In this document: positions 1 through 7,512 of the stretch, piece by piece
How the letters are laid out: each line of letters begins with the position of its first letter
Numbering within the stretch: position 1 is the stretch's first letter
Assembly: GCA_964412555.1 (NCBI GenBank)
Contig: CAYPPG010000024.1
Coordinates: forward strand, 40,052 to 104,051
Origin: CAYPPG01 sp964412555
GTDB taxonomy: Bacteria; Hinthialibacterota; Hinthialibacteria; Hinthialibacterales; Hinthialibacteraceae
Reading direction: 5' to 3'
DNA: 64,000 bases
Program-made: the position numbers and the translations under genes
Notes under the pieces: generated by a model
What the model saw: the letters and a program-made list of their open reading frames with translations, nothing else
Databases searched by the model: none
What the model was told of the DNA's origin: nothing

Positions 1-2
1 TA

Positions 3-677
3 GGAATTGCTGTTGTTATGTTAAGTATACAGCCGGTTCTTTCTTCGGAAAAAATTGCAGAAACCCTGGAAGGAATGCCGTTGGTATTTGCGGAGGATTT
101 TGAGGATGGAGCGGACCGCTGGGAGCCGACAGATCCGGAAGCGTGGAAAGTGACCGAAGAGGATGGAGATCATGCTCTCTCCTTGTATGGGAAAAGCGAT
201 TATAATCCACCCGTTCGCTCTCCTCTTAATTACACATTGATCAAAGATTTGTGGGTTTCCGACTTTATTCTCGAAGTGAAGGCGGAACAAACAGGACGGG
301 AATACGGGCATCGTGATTTGTGCTTTTTCTATGGATGGCAGGACAAAGCGCATTTCTATTACACTCATATCGCTTCGAAAGCCGATCCGCATGCCAATTC
401 GATCTTTTTGGTGAATAATGAACCGCGTGTTTCTATTGCAAAAGAACGAAACGATGGAACGCAATGGATAGATGATAAATATCATACGATCCGTATCGTT
501 CGCAAAGTGAAGGATGGAACGATCAAGGTTTTCTTTGATGACATGAGTAAACCGATCATGATTGCCGAAGATAAAACCTTTCAGGTCGGGCGCATTGGAC
601 TCGGATCCTTCGATGATACCGGTAATTTCGACAATGTTCGCATTTGGGGAGTAAAGGCGGAAGCACCCAAAAAATGA
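3..677 (+). CDS. Secreted concanavalin-fold (LamG/DUF1080-like) protein, 5' end cut by window
   Basis: The reading frame stays open upstream of the first ATG (position 18) to the window edge and encodes a hydrophobic stretch (GIAVV-MLSIQPVLSS) that looks like the end of a signal peptide, so the true start probably lies outside the window. The mature part, about 190 residues, has the layout of a single concanavalin/laminin-G-like beta sandwich: 'FAEDFEDG..RWEP', a central 'FFYGWQDKAHFYYTHIAS' strand pair, 'HTIRIVRKVKDGTIKVFFDD' and a closing 'GRIGLGSFDDTGNFDNVRIWG'. That closing motif is typical of DUF1080 and family-16-like carbohydrate-binding domains. No catalytic residues can be assigned. 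It is probably a periplasmic or outer-surface glycan-binding protein. The fold call is from motif reading only; the substrate is unknown. Confidence 0.75.
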   Translation, partial: GIAVVMLSIQPVLSSEKIAETLEGMPLVFAEDFEDGADRWEPTDPEAWKVTEEDGDHALSLYGKSDYNPPVRSPLNYTLIKDLWVSDFILEVKAEQTGREYGHRDLCFFYGWQDKAHFYYTHIASKADPHANSIFLVNNEPRVSIAKERNDGTQWIDDKYHTIRIVRKVKDGTIKVFFDDMSKPIMIAEDKTFQVGRIGLGSFDDTGNFDNVRIWGVKAEAPKK

Positions 678-698
678 GAACCCTATCGGCCGATGAAC

Positions 699-726
699 AG
701 CAAGGGTAAGCGAAGTCTACCTTTGC
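699..726. repeat. Dispersed hairpin repeat, copy 1
   Basis: This 28-base intergenic segment (it starts AGCAAGGGTAAGCGAAGTC) recurs with one difference at 3595-3622. Its ends, GCAAGGGTA and TACC(C/T)TTGC, can pair, so it forms a short hairpin. It lies just after the stop of the first gene. It belongs to the same style of element as the cluster at 3542-3752. Confidence 0.7.
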
Positions 727-800
727 GTAAAAGCATCCATCCCTCCTCTTTTTGCCCCTACTGTGAACGAACGGTCACATGGTTCACACTTTTGAACAAT

Positions 801-855
801 GATTTGGGGTTGGAAAGGAAATCCGCGGGCTCCCTTTCTAACCCCTCCCAAAATC
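801..855. repeat. Imperfect intergenic hairpin
   Basis: GGGGTTGGAAAGG (806-818) pairs with CCTTTCTAACCCC (833-845), with one G-U wobble and a 14-base loop; the flanks GATTT and AAATC extend the stem imperfectly. It sits in the 297-base gap between the first gene and the exchanger. No T-run follows directly (a T-run lies at 873-880, about 28 bases beyond the stem), so it is not a standard intrinsic terminator. I see no gene in this gap. Confidence 0.45.
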
Positions 856-974
856 ATATCGAGATCCCGATCCTTTTTTTGCAAACGGGATACACGAATT
901 ATTTACTTTTTCTTTTCACTCAACCTGTTTTGTCCTCCAAGAGATAAACAGAAAAAAGAGATACAATAACATGC

Positions 975-2015
975 ATGCTTGATTTTACGTCTTTACCTTT
1001 ATGGTTAAATATTTTGATTTTTCTCGTTGCCGCCGGTTGTATTGGTTGGGCGGGAATCAGATTGGCTGGAGTTGCAGACCGGTTGGCCGATCGGACTGGA
1101 TTAGGCGAGGCGCTGACGGGGACGGTATTTTTGGGGCTTACGACGGCGCTGCCGGGATTGGCTGCCTCGATTACGGCGGCGTTGGATGGGCATCCCGCAC
1201 TGGCGATCAGTAATGCGATTGGGGGGATTGCCATTCAGACGACTTTTCTTGCCATCGCCGATGTTGTCTACACGAAAGCCAATCTTGAACATGCCGCCGC
1301 TTCGGTTGCGAATATGATCCAGACGGCGCTCTTGATCATGCTGCTGACGTTGGTGCTGATGGGTTTGAACGGCCCGGAAGTGACGGTTTTTCATGTCAGC
1401 CATATGACGCCGTTGTTGTTTCTCGCTGCCGGTTTCGGCTTTTTATTGGTGTTTCGCAGCCGGAAAGAGCCTATGTGGTGGCCGAAACACACGGTAGAGA
1501 CGGTGGAAGATATTGCGGAAGAAGCGGCGGAACGTGAAAGTTTGTTGAAATTGATTTTGAGTTTTCTGGCGGTTGCTACCGTGGTTACAATCGCCGGTGC
1601 TGTTGTGGCGCGTACGACCGGTGTGATCGCGAACAAGACGGGGCTTTCCGAAACGGCCGCGGGCGCATTGCTATCCGGAGTCGTGACTTCGCTGCCTGAA
1701 TTGGTGACAACCGTGGCGGCTGTGCGGCGTGGAGCGTTGACGCTCGCAGTGAGCGATATCGTAGGCGGGAATTTTTTTGACGTTCTCTTCGTGTTCGCTG
1801 CTGATCTTGTGTATTTGAAAGGCTCGCTCTATCACGCCGAGGGAGTGGGAGAGCGGGAGGAATTTTTAACCGGCTTGACCATTCTGTTAAACATTATGCT
1901 GCTGTTGGGGCTTCTTTTCCGGCAGCGGCGCGGGCCGGCGAATATTGGGTTTGAGAGTTTATTGATTTTATTACTCTATTTGGGGGGAAATTTGACGGTG
2001 GTGTTTTTGATGTGA
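975..2015 (+). CDS. Divergent sodium/calcium exchanger (CaCA) family membrane protein
   Basis: A 346-residue membrane protein with about ten transmembrane segments arranged as two inverted halves, as in CaCA cation/Ca2+ antiporters. The second half carries a good alpha-repeat (about 234-275: TSLPELVTTV and SDIVGGNFFDVLF) with the ion-ligand Glu at 242. The first alpha-repeat (about 54-95: TTALPGLAAS and SNAIGGIAIQTT) has Gly61 where the family has its ligand Glu, and SNAIGG where GN-x-x-GSN is usual. Family membership is clear. Transport of Ca2+ by the standard mechanism is doubtful, because one of the two central carboxylates is missing. It ends exactly where the convergent DUF4340 gene ends, with no base between the two stops. 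The ATG at 975 is the only sensible start; no strong ribosome site is visible. Confidence 0.85.
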   Translation: MLDFTSLPLWLNILIFLVAAGCIGWAGIRLAGVADRLADRTGLGEALTGTVFLGLTTALPGLAASITAALDGHPALAISNAIGGIAIQTTFLAIADVVYTKANLEHAAASVANMIQTALLIMLLTLVLMGLNGPEVTVFHVSHMTPLLFLAAGFGFLLVFRSRKEPMWWPKHTVETVEDIAEEAAERESLLKLILSFLAVATVVTIAGAVVARTTGVIANKTGLSETAAGALLSGVVTSLPELVTTVAAVRRGALTLAVSDIVGGNFFDVLFVFAADLVYLKGSLYHAEGVGEREEFLTGLTILLNIMLLLGLLFRQRRGPANIGFESLLILLLYLGGNLTVVFLM

Positions 2016-3521
2016 TTAATTCTCTTCCGGCTCAACCGCAGGCGTTCCTTCTTGGACAGCAGCAGTGGCTTCTTGTGTTTCACCGGACGGGATCGGTACA
2101 GGTTCTTGTTCCGGTTCATCTAATCCTTCTTCCGTTGAAAGAGGAGTCATTTCCATTACCGGTTCTTCTTCAAGGGTGATCTGCTTTGCATTGTCGAGCA
2201 CTTCTTCGATGGCATCCGCTTGCAAAGCGTATATTTCCAATGGATCAGTGTGGGCGCCGTAGTAATTGACCTTTTCGTCCTTCATGATTGGGCCGGCCAG
2301 TTCGATGGTGGCTGTTTCTTCATCCGTTTCGAGGACGAATTGGAGGGAGGGGGAGCCGAGATCGTATTCTTCCGTCGAGCCTTCGACGAATTCGGCGATT
2401 TCGAGGTCTATGATGCCTCGCATGACATCCGAAACGGAGGTGTAATCCGCCTGTTTTTCTTCTCCGTCTTCGAAGATGAACCAGTCTCCGCCGCTTTTAC
2501 TGGCTTCGAGGATGACATCGCCTGCGGAGATGATTTTGGCTTTTTTGACTTGCCAGGACGAAATGTCGGTCAGTTTTTTCATGCGGAGTTCACCGATCGA
2601 TTTCGGCATGTCGGTGAAATCGGACGGCGCGATCGCGAAGACATTTTCCTGCGATTCACGGCGGGCATACCACTGTTCGTTTACGGAAGTGGAACCGATC
2701 AGCAACGCTTGGGCGGCTAAGCCGGAGTCGCTGCCGGGTTCTCCGCTCCAGAATACCAATTTGGTGACGGGATCGATGAGGCCATAGGCGGAGAGGTCGT
2801 CCGGATTTTCGTCGATGAATTGTTTAATTCTTGAATTCTTGACTTTGTTGATCAATCCCGTAATCTTTGACTTGTCTACACGGGCTTTGACCGGTTTCGT
2901 GAGAATCCATTCATCCGGACTTTGCTTTTCGACAGTGGCTTGGATTTCCGCAGCGGCGATTTCGACGCGTTGGACGTTGTCGGTTTCCAGTTTGAGGATA
3001 TTTTTGTCACGCATGTCGAACAGGCTCTTGTCGACGCTGGTGTACATGCTGCTCATGACGGTGAGTACATCGCTTGAGTCCGCAATCCGGGCGTAGTATT
3101 TGCCGCTTGTCGGGGTTTTGTCTCCAAGGCAGATCGTGGAAGCGGTAGCACCGCCGATTCCGGCCAACGTCACTTCAATGGAAGGATCGGTGAGGCCGAA
3201 CGGTTCGAGATCGCCGGCGTTTTCCACGACAACGCGCTGACGTTTTCCTTCGGAGTAGCTGCGGGCGATATTGTCCCAATTGCTCTTGTCACCGCCGGTT
3301 TCGAAGGGTTGGACCAGTTTCCAATTTTCTCCTTCCTTGACGGCTTTGAAGATTTCTTCTTCTTTTTCGATGGTGATTTCGCCCACTTCGTCCTGAGAAA
3401 TGGAGAACAATTCTTTTTCTTTTTCCTCGCGTTCTTCCTTCATCTCGGTCGTGTATTTGTCCCAGAAATACACGGCGGCGATGATGGCGCATATGAGTAA
3501 TAAGATTAGATTACGTTTCAT
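2016..3521 (-). CDS. DUF4340 domain protein, partner of the Gld-like ABC exporter
   Basis: 501 residues from ATG 3521, which follows GAGGGAG at good spacing; the frame continues upstream for 26 codons but those are repeat-derived and lack a ribosome site. An N-terminal membrane anchor (about 4-20, NLILLLICAIIAAVYFW) is followed by a charged linker and repeated beta-rich DUF4340 units (about 45-210 and 290-430, with 'GLTDPSIEVTL..', 'GLIDPVTKLVF..', 'DLGSPSLQFVL..'). The C-terminus is a Pro/Glu-rich tail. DUF4340 proteins are commonly encoded beside GldG-type ABC auxiliary proteins, as here; their role is unknown but is inferred to be periplasmic and linked to that exporter. It is the last gene of the minus-strand set ATPase-permease-GldG-DUF4340, separated from GldG by a 240-base repeat cluster. 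Confidence 0.88.
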   Translation of the reverse strand: MKRNLILLLICAIIAAVYFWDKYTTEMKEEREEKEKELFSISQDEVGEITIEKEEEIFKAVKEGENWKLVQPFETGGDKSNWDNIARSYSEGKRQRVVVENAGDLEPFGLTDPSIEVTLAGIGGATASTICLGDKTPTSGKYYARIADSSDVLTVMSSMYTSVDKSLFDMRDKNILKLETDNVQRVEIAAAEIQATVEKQSPDEWILTKPVKARVDKSKITGLINKVKNSRIKQFIDENPDDLSAYGLIDPVTKLVFWSGEPGSDSGLAAQALLIGSTSVNEQWYARRESQENVFAIAPSDFTDMPKSIGELRMKKLTDISSWQVKKAKIISAGDVILEASKSGGDWFIFEDGEEKQADYTSVSDVMRGIIDLEIAEFVEGSTEEYDLGSPSLQFVLETDEETATIELAGPIMKDEKVNYYGAHTDPLEIYALQADAIEEVLDNAKQITLEEEPVMEMTPLSTEEGLDEPEQEPVPIPSGETQEATAAVQEGTPAVEPEEN

Positions 3522-3541
3522 GATTGCTCCCTCGCTTATTG

Positions 3542-3752
3542 CAAGGGCAGACCTGGCGTCTTGCCCTTGGTACCCTTTCTTCTTTATGACGGGTAGCAAG
3601 GGTAAGCGAAGTCTACCCTTGCCGGTTGGCGCTCAAAGCCAAGGGCAGACCTGACGGCTTGCCCTTGGTACCCGGTGAAAAATTGTGGTGCAGACCTCTG
3701 GTCTGCACTGCAAATGTGAGGTGGTGGGTTTCGCTTTGCTTAACCCACCCTA
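3542..3752. repeat. Cluster of five hairpin repeats between two genes
   Basis: Five self-complementary segments lie head to tail between the GldG-like and DUF4340 genes. 3542-3573 has arms CAAGGGCAGAC / TTGCCCTTGG. 3595-3622 is the second copy of the element at 699-726. 3639-3672 is a second copy of the first (arms CCAAGGGCA / TGCCCTTGG). 3688-3713 has GTGCAGACC / GGTCTGCAC. 3718-3752 has GTGGGTT / AACCCAC around TCGCTTTGC. They resemble the REP-like 'phrase' repeats that are scattered in many environmental genomes. They could fold in the transcript and tune expression between the two genes. Confidence 0.75.
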
Positions 3753-3760
3753 CATTTATT

Positions 3761-5386
3761 TTATCCACGGAGTCGTTTTCTTACGCTGATGACGATGCCG
3801 AAGAGTGCTACGCAGCCCGGGAGAATAATCAAAGATGTGTAGAACAACAGGTTGGCTTGAACGGGGCTGACGAAGATCGGTTGTCCGGCATCTTCTTTCG
3901 GGCGGATGGAAATCAAGTCTTCCTGACCCGCGAGCCAATTGACCGAATTCAAGAACAAATCCATGCTGCTGCGATACATCCGGTTGGTGGCGAAATCCGA
4001 ATCTCCGAACAGAACGAGACGGGCTTCGGGTTCCTGCTCGAGTTCTTCGACATTGGAATCGGTCTCATCGGTGGTTTCTTCCGTTTCTTCTTCGCCGGTG
4101 GCTTCGGATACTTTTTCTTCGGCTGGTTTCGTCAATGCGACAGCGATAGGAACCGGGCCTTTCAGGTCGACGCCCTCGTCCATGTTTGCTTCACCCTGTT
4201 GTTTCAAGCGTCCGACATCGCGTTCCGCCCAGCTGGACGCGCCCGTTTTGATGATTTCCGTGCCTTCTACACCGTCAGGAGGATTTTCAGCCAACTGCAA
4301 ACTTTGGACGATGGGAAACTGAATGGCCGGAATTGAGTTTCCGTATTGATTGACGATTTCATGGGAGCCGAATTCGCCGATCAACGGAATGATGGGGCTG
4401 CCGCCGAAGATTTGCTGGAGCGGATTGTTTTCTACAATGTAATCGTTTCCGAACGTGACGCCGTAATTCTCTTGGAAGAATTGTTCCAAGCCGGTTTTGG
4501 TTTCCGGATCCAGCATGGCGAAGAGTGATCCGCCGTATTGGAGATATTCTTTGATCGCCTCAATTTCCGTTTCGAAAAACGGTTTTTTGGGACCGGCGAT
4601 GATGACGACATTCGCATCATCGGGCACGTTTTCCATCGTGAACAATTGCAGGTCCTTGGCTTGATAGCCTTCTTCTTCCAGCAATTGCTTCATAAAGTTC
4701 ATGCCGTCACGTTCTTCACTTTCGATGGAATGTTCGCCGTGGCCGGAGGTGAAATAGGCGATTTTCTCTCCGCCTTTCACCAATTTCAATATCGCATTGG
4801 TGAGATTGTTTTCGTCGACGGGAGAGACTTTTTCGTGCTGGTTGCCTTTGCGTGCATAGACTGCACCAAGCGTGACCGGTGCGAGTTCTTCCACTTTTTG
4901 CGGTTCGCGTTCGGGATCGACTACTTCGTAGTTGAGATTGTCGCTGTAAAAGACGTACAGATCGAGTAATTCTTTATCCCGCTGTGTGGCACCGGGGGAA
5001 TTGGGATTTTGCAAGTACAAAAGATCGATCGGTTGTTCCAATCCCTCGATCAATTGGATGGTTTGGGAAGCGAGGCTGTATTTTTTCGCTTCCGTATAAT
5101 CGAAACGTGTGCTGTATTTGTCGAACAGCATGTTCAGAAAAACGACGATGGCCAGGAAGATGACGATGGAGATGCCCATATTGGCGCCTTCCACCGCTTT
5201 GCGGCCCGTTAGTTTTTCGGACAGAAAACCGATGTTCATGAACACGTAAACGAGAAGAAGAATCCCCCCGATGACCATCGGAGCGACGGAATAGGGGGAC
5301 ATCTCCAACCGAATCGCCCAGACCAATAATCCAACTACGATTAAGAGTATACCGAGAAATCCGAGTGCGTTATTTTTTGATTGCAT
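3761..5386 (-). CDS. GldG-like ABC transporter auxiliary protein
   Basis: 541 residues. N-terminal membrane segments (about 7-25, 33-53 and 70-88) are followed by a large extracytoplasmic region with the GldG/ABC_transp_aux layout. Visible landmarks are 'FDYTEAKKYSLASQTIQLIEGLEQPIDL' (about 95-122), 'VNENNLTNAILK'-type text (VDENNLTNAILKL, about 193), 'KIAYFTSGHGEHS' (about 208-220), 'NVVIIAGPKKPF' and 'LQYGGSLFAMLDP' (about 255-293). A Glu/Thr-rich loop (about 425-450) and a C-terminal membrane helix (about 512-532) close the protein. In Bacteroidota GldA-GldF-GldG form an ABC complex tied to gliding and secretion; GldG-like proteins are also widespread in non-gliding bacteria. TAGGTGTG precedes the start. 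Downstream of the permease by 158 bases that hold two hairpins. Confidence 0.9.
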   Translation of the reverse strand: MQSKNNALGFLGILLIVVGLLVWAIRLEMSPYSVAPMVIGGILLLVYVFMNIGFLSEKLTGRKAVEGANMGISIVIFLAIVVFLNMLFDKYSTRFDYTEAKKYSLASQTIQLIEGLEQPIDLLYLQNPNSPGATQRDKELLDLYVFYSDNLNYEVVDPEREPQKVEELAPVTLGAVYARKGNQHEKVSPVDENNLTNAILKLVKGGEKIAYFTSGHGEHSIESEERDGMNFMKQLLEEEGYQAKDLQLFTMENVPDDANVVIIAGPKKPFFETEIEAIKEYLQYGGSLFAMLDPETKTGLEQFFQENYGVTFGNDYIVENNPLQQIFGGSPIIPLIGEFGSHEIVNQYGNSIPAIQFPIVQSLQLAENPPDGVEGTEIIKTGASSWAERDVGRLKQQGEANMDEGVDLKGPVPIAVALTKPAEEKVSEATGEEETEETTDETDSNVEELEQEPEARLVLFGDSDFATNRMYRSSMDLFLNSVNWLAGQEDLISIRPKEDAGQPIFVSPVQANLLFYTSLIILPGCVALFGIVISVRKRLRG

Positions 5387-5425
5387 GGTTACACACCTAT
5401 TATTTCAAAATAACGTTTTTGTTTT

Positions 5426-5483
5426 ATCGCCGGCGTTTTACCGGCTTTCTGAAAGTTTGTCTCGCCGGTATCTTACCGGCATT
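5426..5483. repeat. Two hairpin repeats, GCCGG..CCGGC type
   Basis: GCCGGCGTTTTACCGGC (5429-5445) and GCCGGTATCTTACCGGC (5464-5480) are two short palindromes about 35 bases apart in the gap between permease and GldG-like gene. The second has the same 'ATCTT' loop as the repeats at 24651-24742, which suggests one family with a variable stem. Confidence 0.65.
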
Positions 5484-5544
5484 CTTTTGAACGATGATAG
5501 TATATTGTAACTCTTCAATACTATCGATTTTTCGTTTCCAATTA

Positions 5545-6342
5545 CTATGCTCTCCATTTGTTCGATTCCAGTATCCTCAGAGTGAGGAAAAGGAAGAACA
5601 CGATGAATAGAACGTAATACGCGATGTTGCCGGTGACGATAACGCCCTTGCTGAAGTCTTCGAAATGGGCATACACGGAAATCTCATTGCAGATTGTCCC
5701 TAATGCTCCCGGTTGGATTTCATCGACAAAAGCGATCATCCATAGAACCAGCAAGGAGGCAAACGAGATCAATCCGGCAACGATCTGATTTTCCGTAATC
5801 GCCGAAGCGAAAATTCCCAACGCCAAAAAGGAAACCCCGACCAAAAATACGCCGAGGTATGACGCCAATACCGCTGGGAAATAGGTTTGTTCGGGAACGA
5901 CATTGTAGGAGATGATGGCATACATCAACGTCAAAACCAGCATTCCTGCGTATGTTGTGACCGCGGCGAGAAATTTGCCCAGTAGGACTTCACCGTCCTT
6001 GACCGGATAGGTGAAGAGCAGCTCGATGGTTCCTAGTTTTTTCTCTTCGGAAAAGAGCCGCATGGACAGCATCGGAATGATGAACAGGAGAACGAATGTC
6101 ATGACGTTAGTGATTCCCAAGAGAACCATTTCCGTATAGTTCGGTAAAGACGGCATTCCTCCGAATTGTTGTCTCATGCTCATCATGGTCATGTATTCCT
6201 GGCTGTAGCGATGGTAGGCCGAGAAATACATATTGAAGAAGACGCCGCAAACCACGAGAAAGAGAACATAAAGAACATAAGCGAGGGGCGAAACGAAATA
6301 AGCCCGCATTTCCCGCTTATAAATAGCCCAGATATTGTTCAT
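5545..6342 (-). CDS. ABC-2 type permease (GldF-like)
   Basis: 265 residues from ATG 6342, set by a near-perfect AGGAGGT ribosome site; the longer frame to 6501 only reads back into the ATPase gene. Six hydrophobic segments fit an ABC-2 membrane subunit. Typical text is visible: 'NIWAIYKREMRAYFVSPLAYVLY' at the N-terminus, 'LLFIIPMLSMRLFSEEKKLGTIELLFTYPV' (about 88-117) and 'VLLGKFLAA'. These are the GldF/CcmB-like coupling region and first extracytoplasmic border. It starts one base after the ATPase stop, so the two are translationally coupled. It would form the membrane channel of the export complex with the upstream ATPase and the downstream GldG-like protein. Substrate unknown. Confidence 0.92.
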   Translation of the reverse strand: MNNIWAIYKREMRAYFVSPLAYVLYVLFLVVCGVFFNMYFSAYHRYSQEYMTMMSMRQQFGGMPSLPNYTEMVLLGITNVMTFVLLFIIPMLSMRLFSEEKKLGTIELLFTYPVKDGEVLLGKFLAAVTTYAGMLVLTLMYAIISYNVVPEQTYFPAVLASYLGVFLVGVSFLALGIFASAITENQIVAGLISFASLLVLWMIAFVDEIQPGALGTICNEISVYAHFEDFSKGVIVTGNIAYYVLFIVFFLFLTLRILESNKWRA

Positions 6343-6343
6343 G

Positions 6344-7291
6344 TTAAACCTCCTGGTCGCCTGCGATGATTTCGACAAAAATATCCTCCAAGGTCGGTTC
6401 CAGAGAATGGATATCATACAATTTCCATCCTTTGCCGACGACTCGGTTGACGATATCCGGCCGAAGTTCCTTGTCGGGATCGGTTGTAACCGACACCACA
6501 CAAAGATTCTCTGACGTGTCGCTTTCCTTGCATTCGATTTGTTGGACGCCTTGCAACTCGCTCAAGGCCGTGTTGATTTCGGCCGGTGGCGCTTCAAGGG
6601 TGATTTCGACATGTTTCGATTTCGCCAAACGAGTTTTCAGTTGTCCGACGGCATCAGATGCGACAAGTCGTCCTTCGTGGATGATCATGACGCGTTCGCA
6701 GATCATGCTGACCTCGGGAAGGATGTGTGTCGAGAGGATAACGGTTCGTTGGCCGGCCATATTTTTGATCAACTCGCGGATTTCGCGAATTTGATTCGGG
6801 TCGAGACCGACGGTGGGTTCGTCCAGGATCAAGACTTTCGGATCGCCCAACAGCGCTTGTGCTAATCCGACGCGCTGTTTGTATCCTTTGGACAGTTTGT
6901 CGATTGTCCGGCGGGAGACGTCCAATATCCCGCATTCTTCCATTACTTCCCGGATTTTTCTCGCCCGGTCTCCGGGAGGGATATTTTTGACTTGGGCGGC
7001 GAAGCCCAAATAACTGAGAACATCCATTTCCCGGTAGAGTGGGGTGTTTTCCGGAAGATAGCCGATATTTCTTCGCGCATCCAAGGATGATTCTTTCACA
7101 TCGAAACCGGCGATCACCGCCCGGCCGCTGGTCGGGGGGGTAAAACCGGTCAGGATGCGCATGGTGGTGGTTTTTCCCGCGCCGTTCGGCCCGAGAAAAC
7201 CGAGGATTTCTCCTTCTTGCACTTCGAAGGACACATCCTCGATGGCCGTGACGCGACTGTAGACTTTTTTCAGTTTCTCCGCAACGATCAT
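6344..7291 (-). CDS. ABC transporter ATP-binding protein (GldA-like)
   Basis: 315 residues from ATG 7291, preceded by GAGGAG; the frame to 7357 adds a segment without a ribosome site. Walker A GPNGAGKT (34-41), Q-loop region, signature LSKGY (133-137), Walker B VLILDE (153-158), D-loop GLDP and switch His in 'ILSTHILPEV' are all intact. The C-terminal third (about 225-315) carries the extra domain found on ABC-2 export ATPases (GldA/CcmA/YhbG-like, ends 'LEPTLEDIFVEI'). It energises the permease encoded one base downstream. First gene of the cluster; the 220 bases upstream hold no gene and probably the promoter. Confidence 0.95.
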   Translation of the reverse strand: MIVAEKLKKVYSRVTAIEDVSFEVQEGEILGFLGPNGAGKTTTMRILTGFTPPTSGRAVIAGFDVKESSLDARRNIGYLPENTPLYREMDVLSYLGFAAQVKNIPPGDRARKIREVMEECGILDVSRRTIDKLSKGYKQRVGLAQALLGDPKVLILDEPTVGLDPNQIREIRELIKNMAGQRTVILSTHILPEVSMICERVMIIHEGRLVASDAVGQLKTRLAKSKHVEITLEAPPAEINTALSELQGVQQIECKESDTSENLCVVSVTTDPDKELRPDIVNRVVGKGWKLYDIHSLEPTLEDIFVEIIAGDQEV

Positions 7292-7512
7292 GGCGCTCCT
7301 CGTGATAGATAGTTTCTTGTTTCTGAGAAAAAACGAATTCAAAACTTTCAGGCACAAAAAAAGGCAACGACCTATGTACAGTAAGTGTAACGCTCGTTTC
7401 TAACTAAAAATCAATGTATTTTATTGAGGATACTCCACCGTACAGAGGCAATTACCGAAACAATACTATAGTATAAACTCGGAAATCGTCAAAGTGTATG
7501 TGAAAGGTCTTT

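Noticed and set aside
693..947. An 84-residue frame between the first gene and the exchanger
   Set aside because: It overlaps the hairpin repeat at 699-726 and the imperfect hairpin at 801-855, with no coding features.
3626..4336. A 236-residue plus-strand frame running from the repeat cluster into the GldG gene
   Set aside because: It begins in hairpin repeats and continues as the complement of the GldG-like gene.
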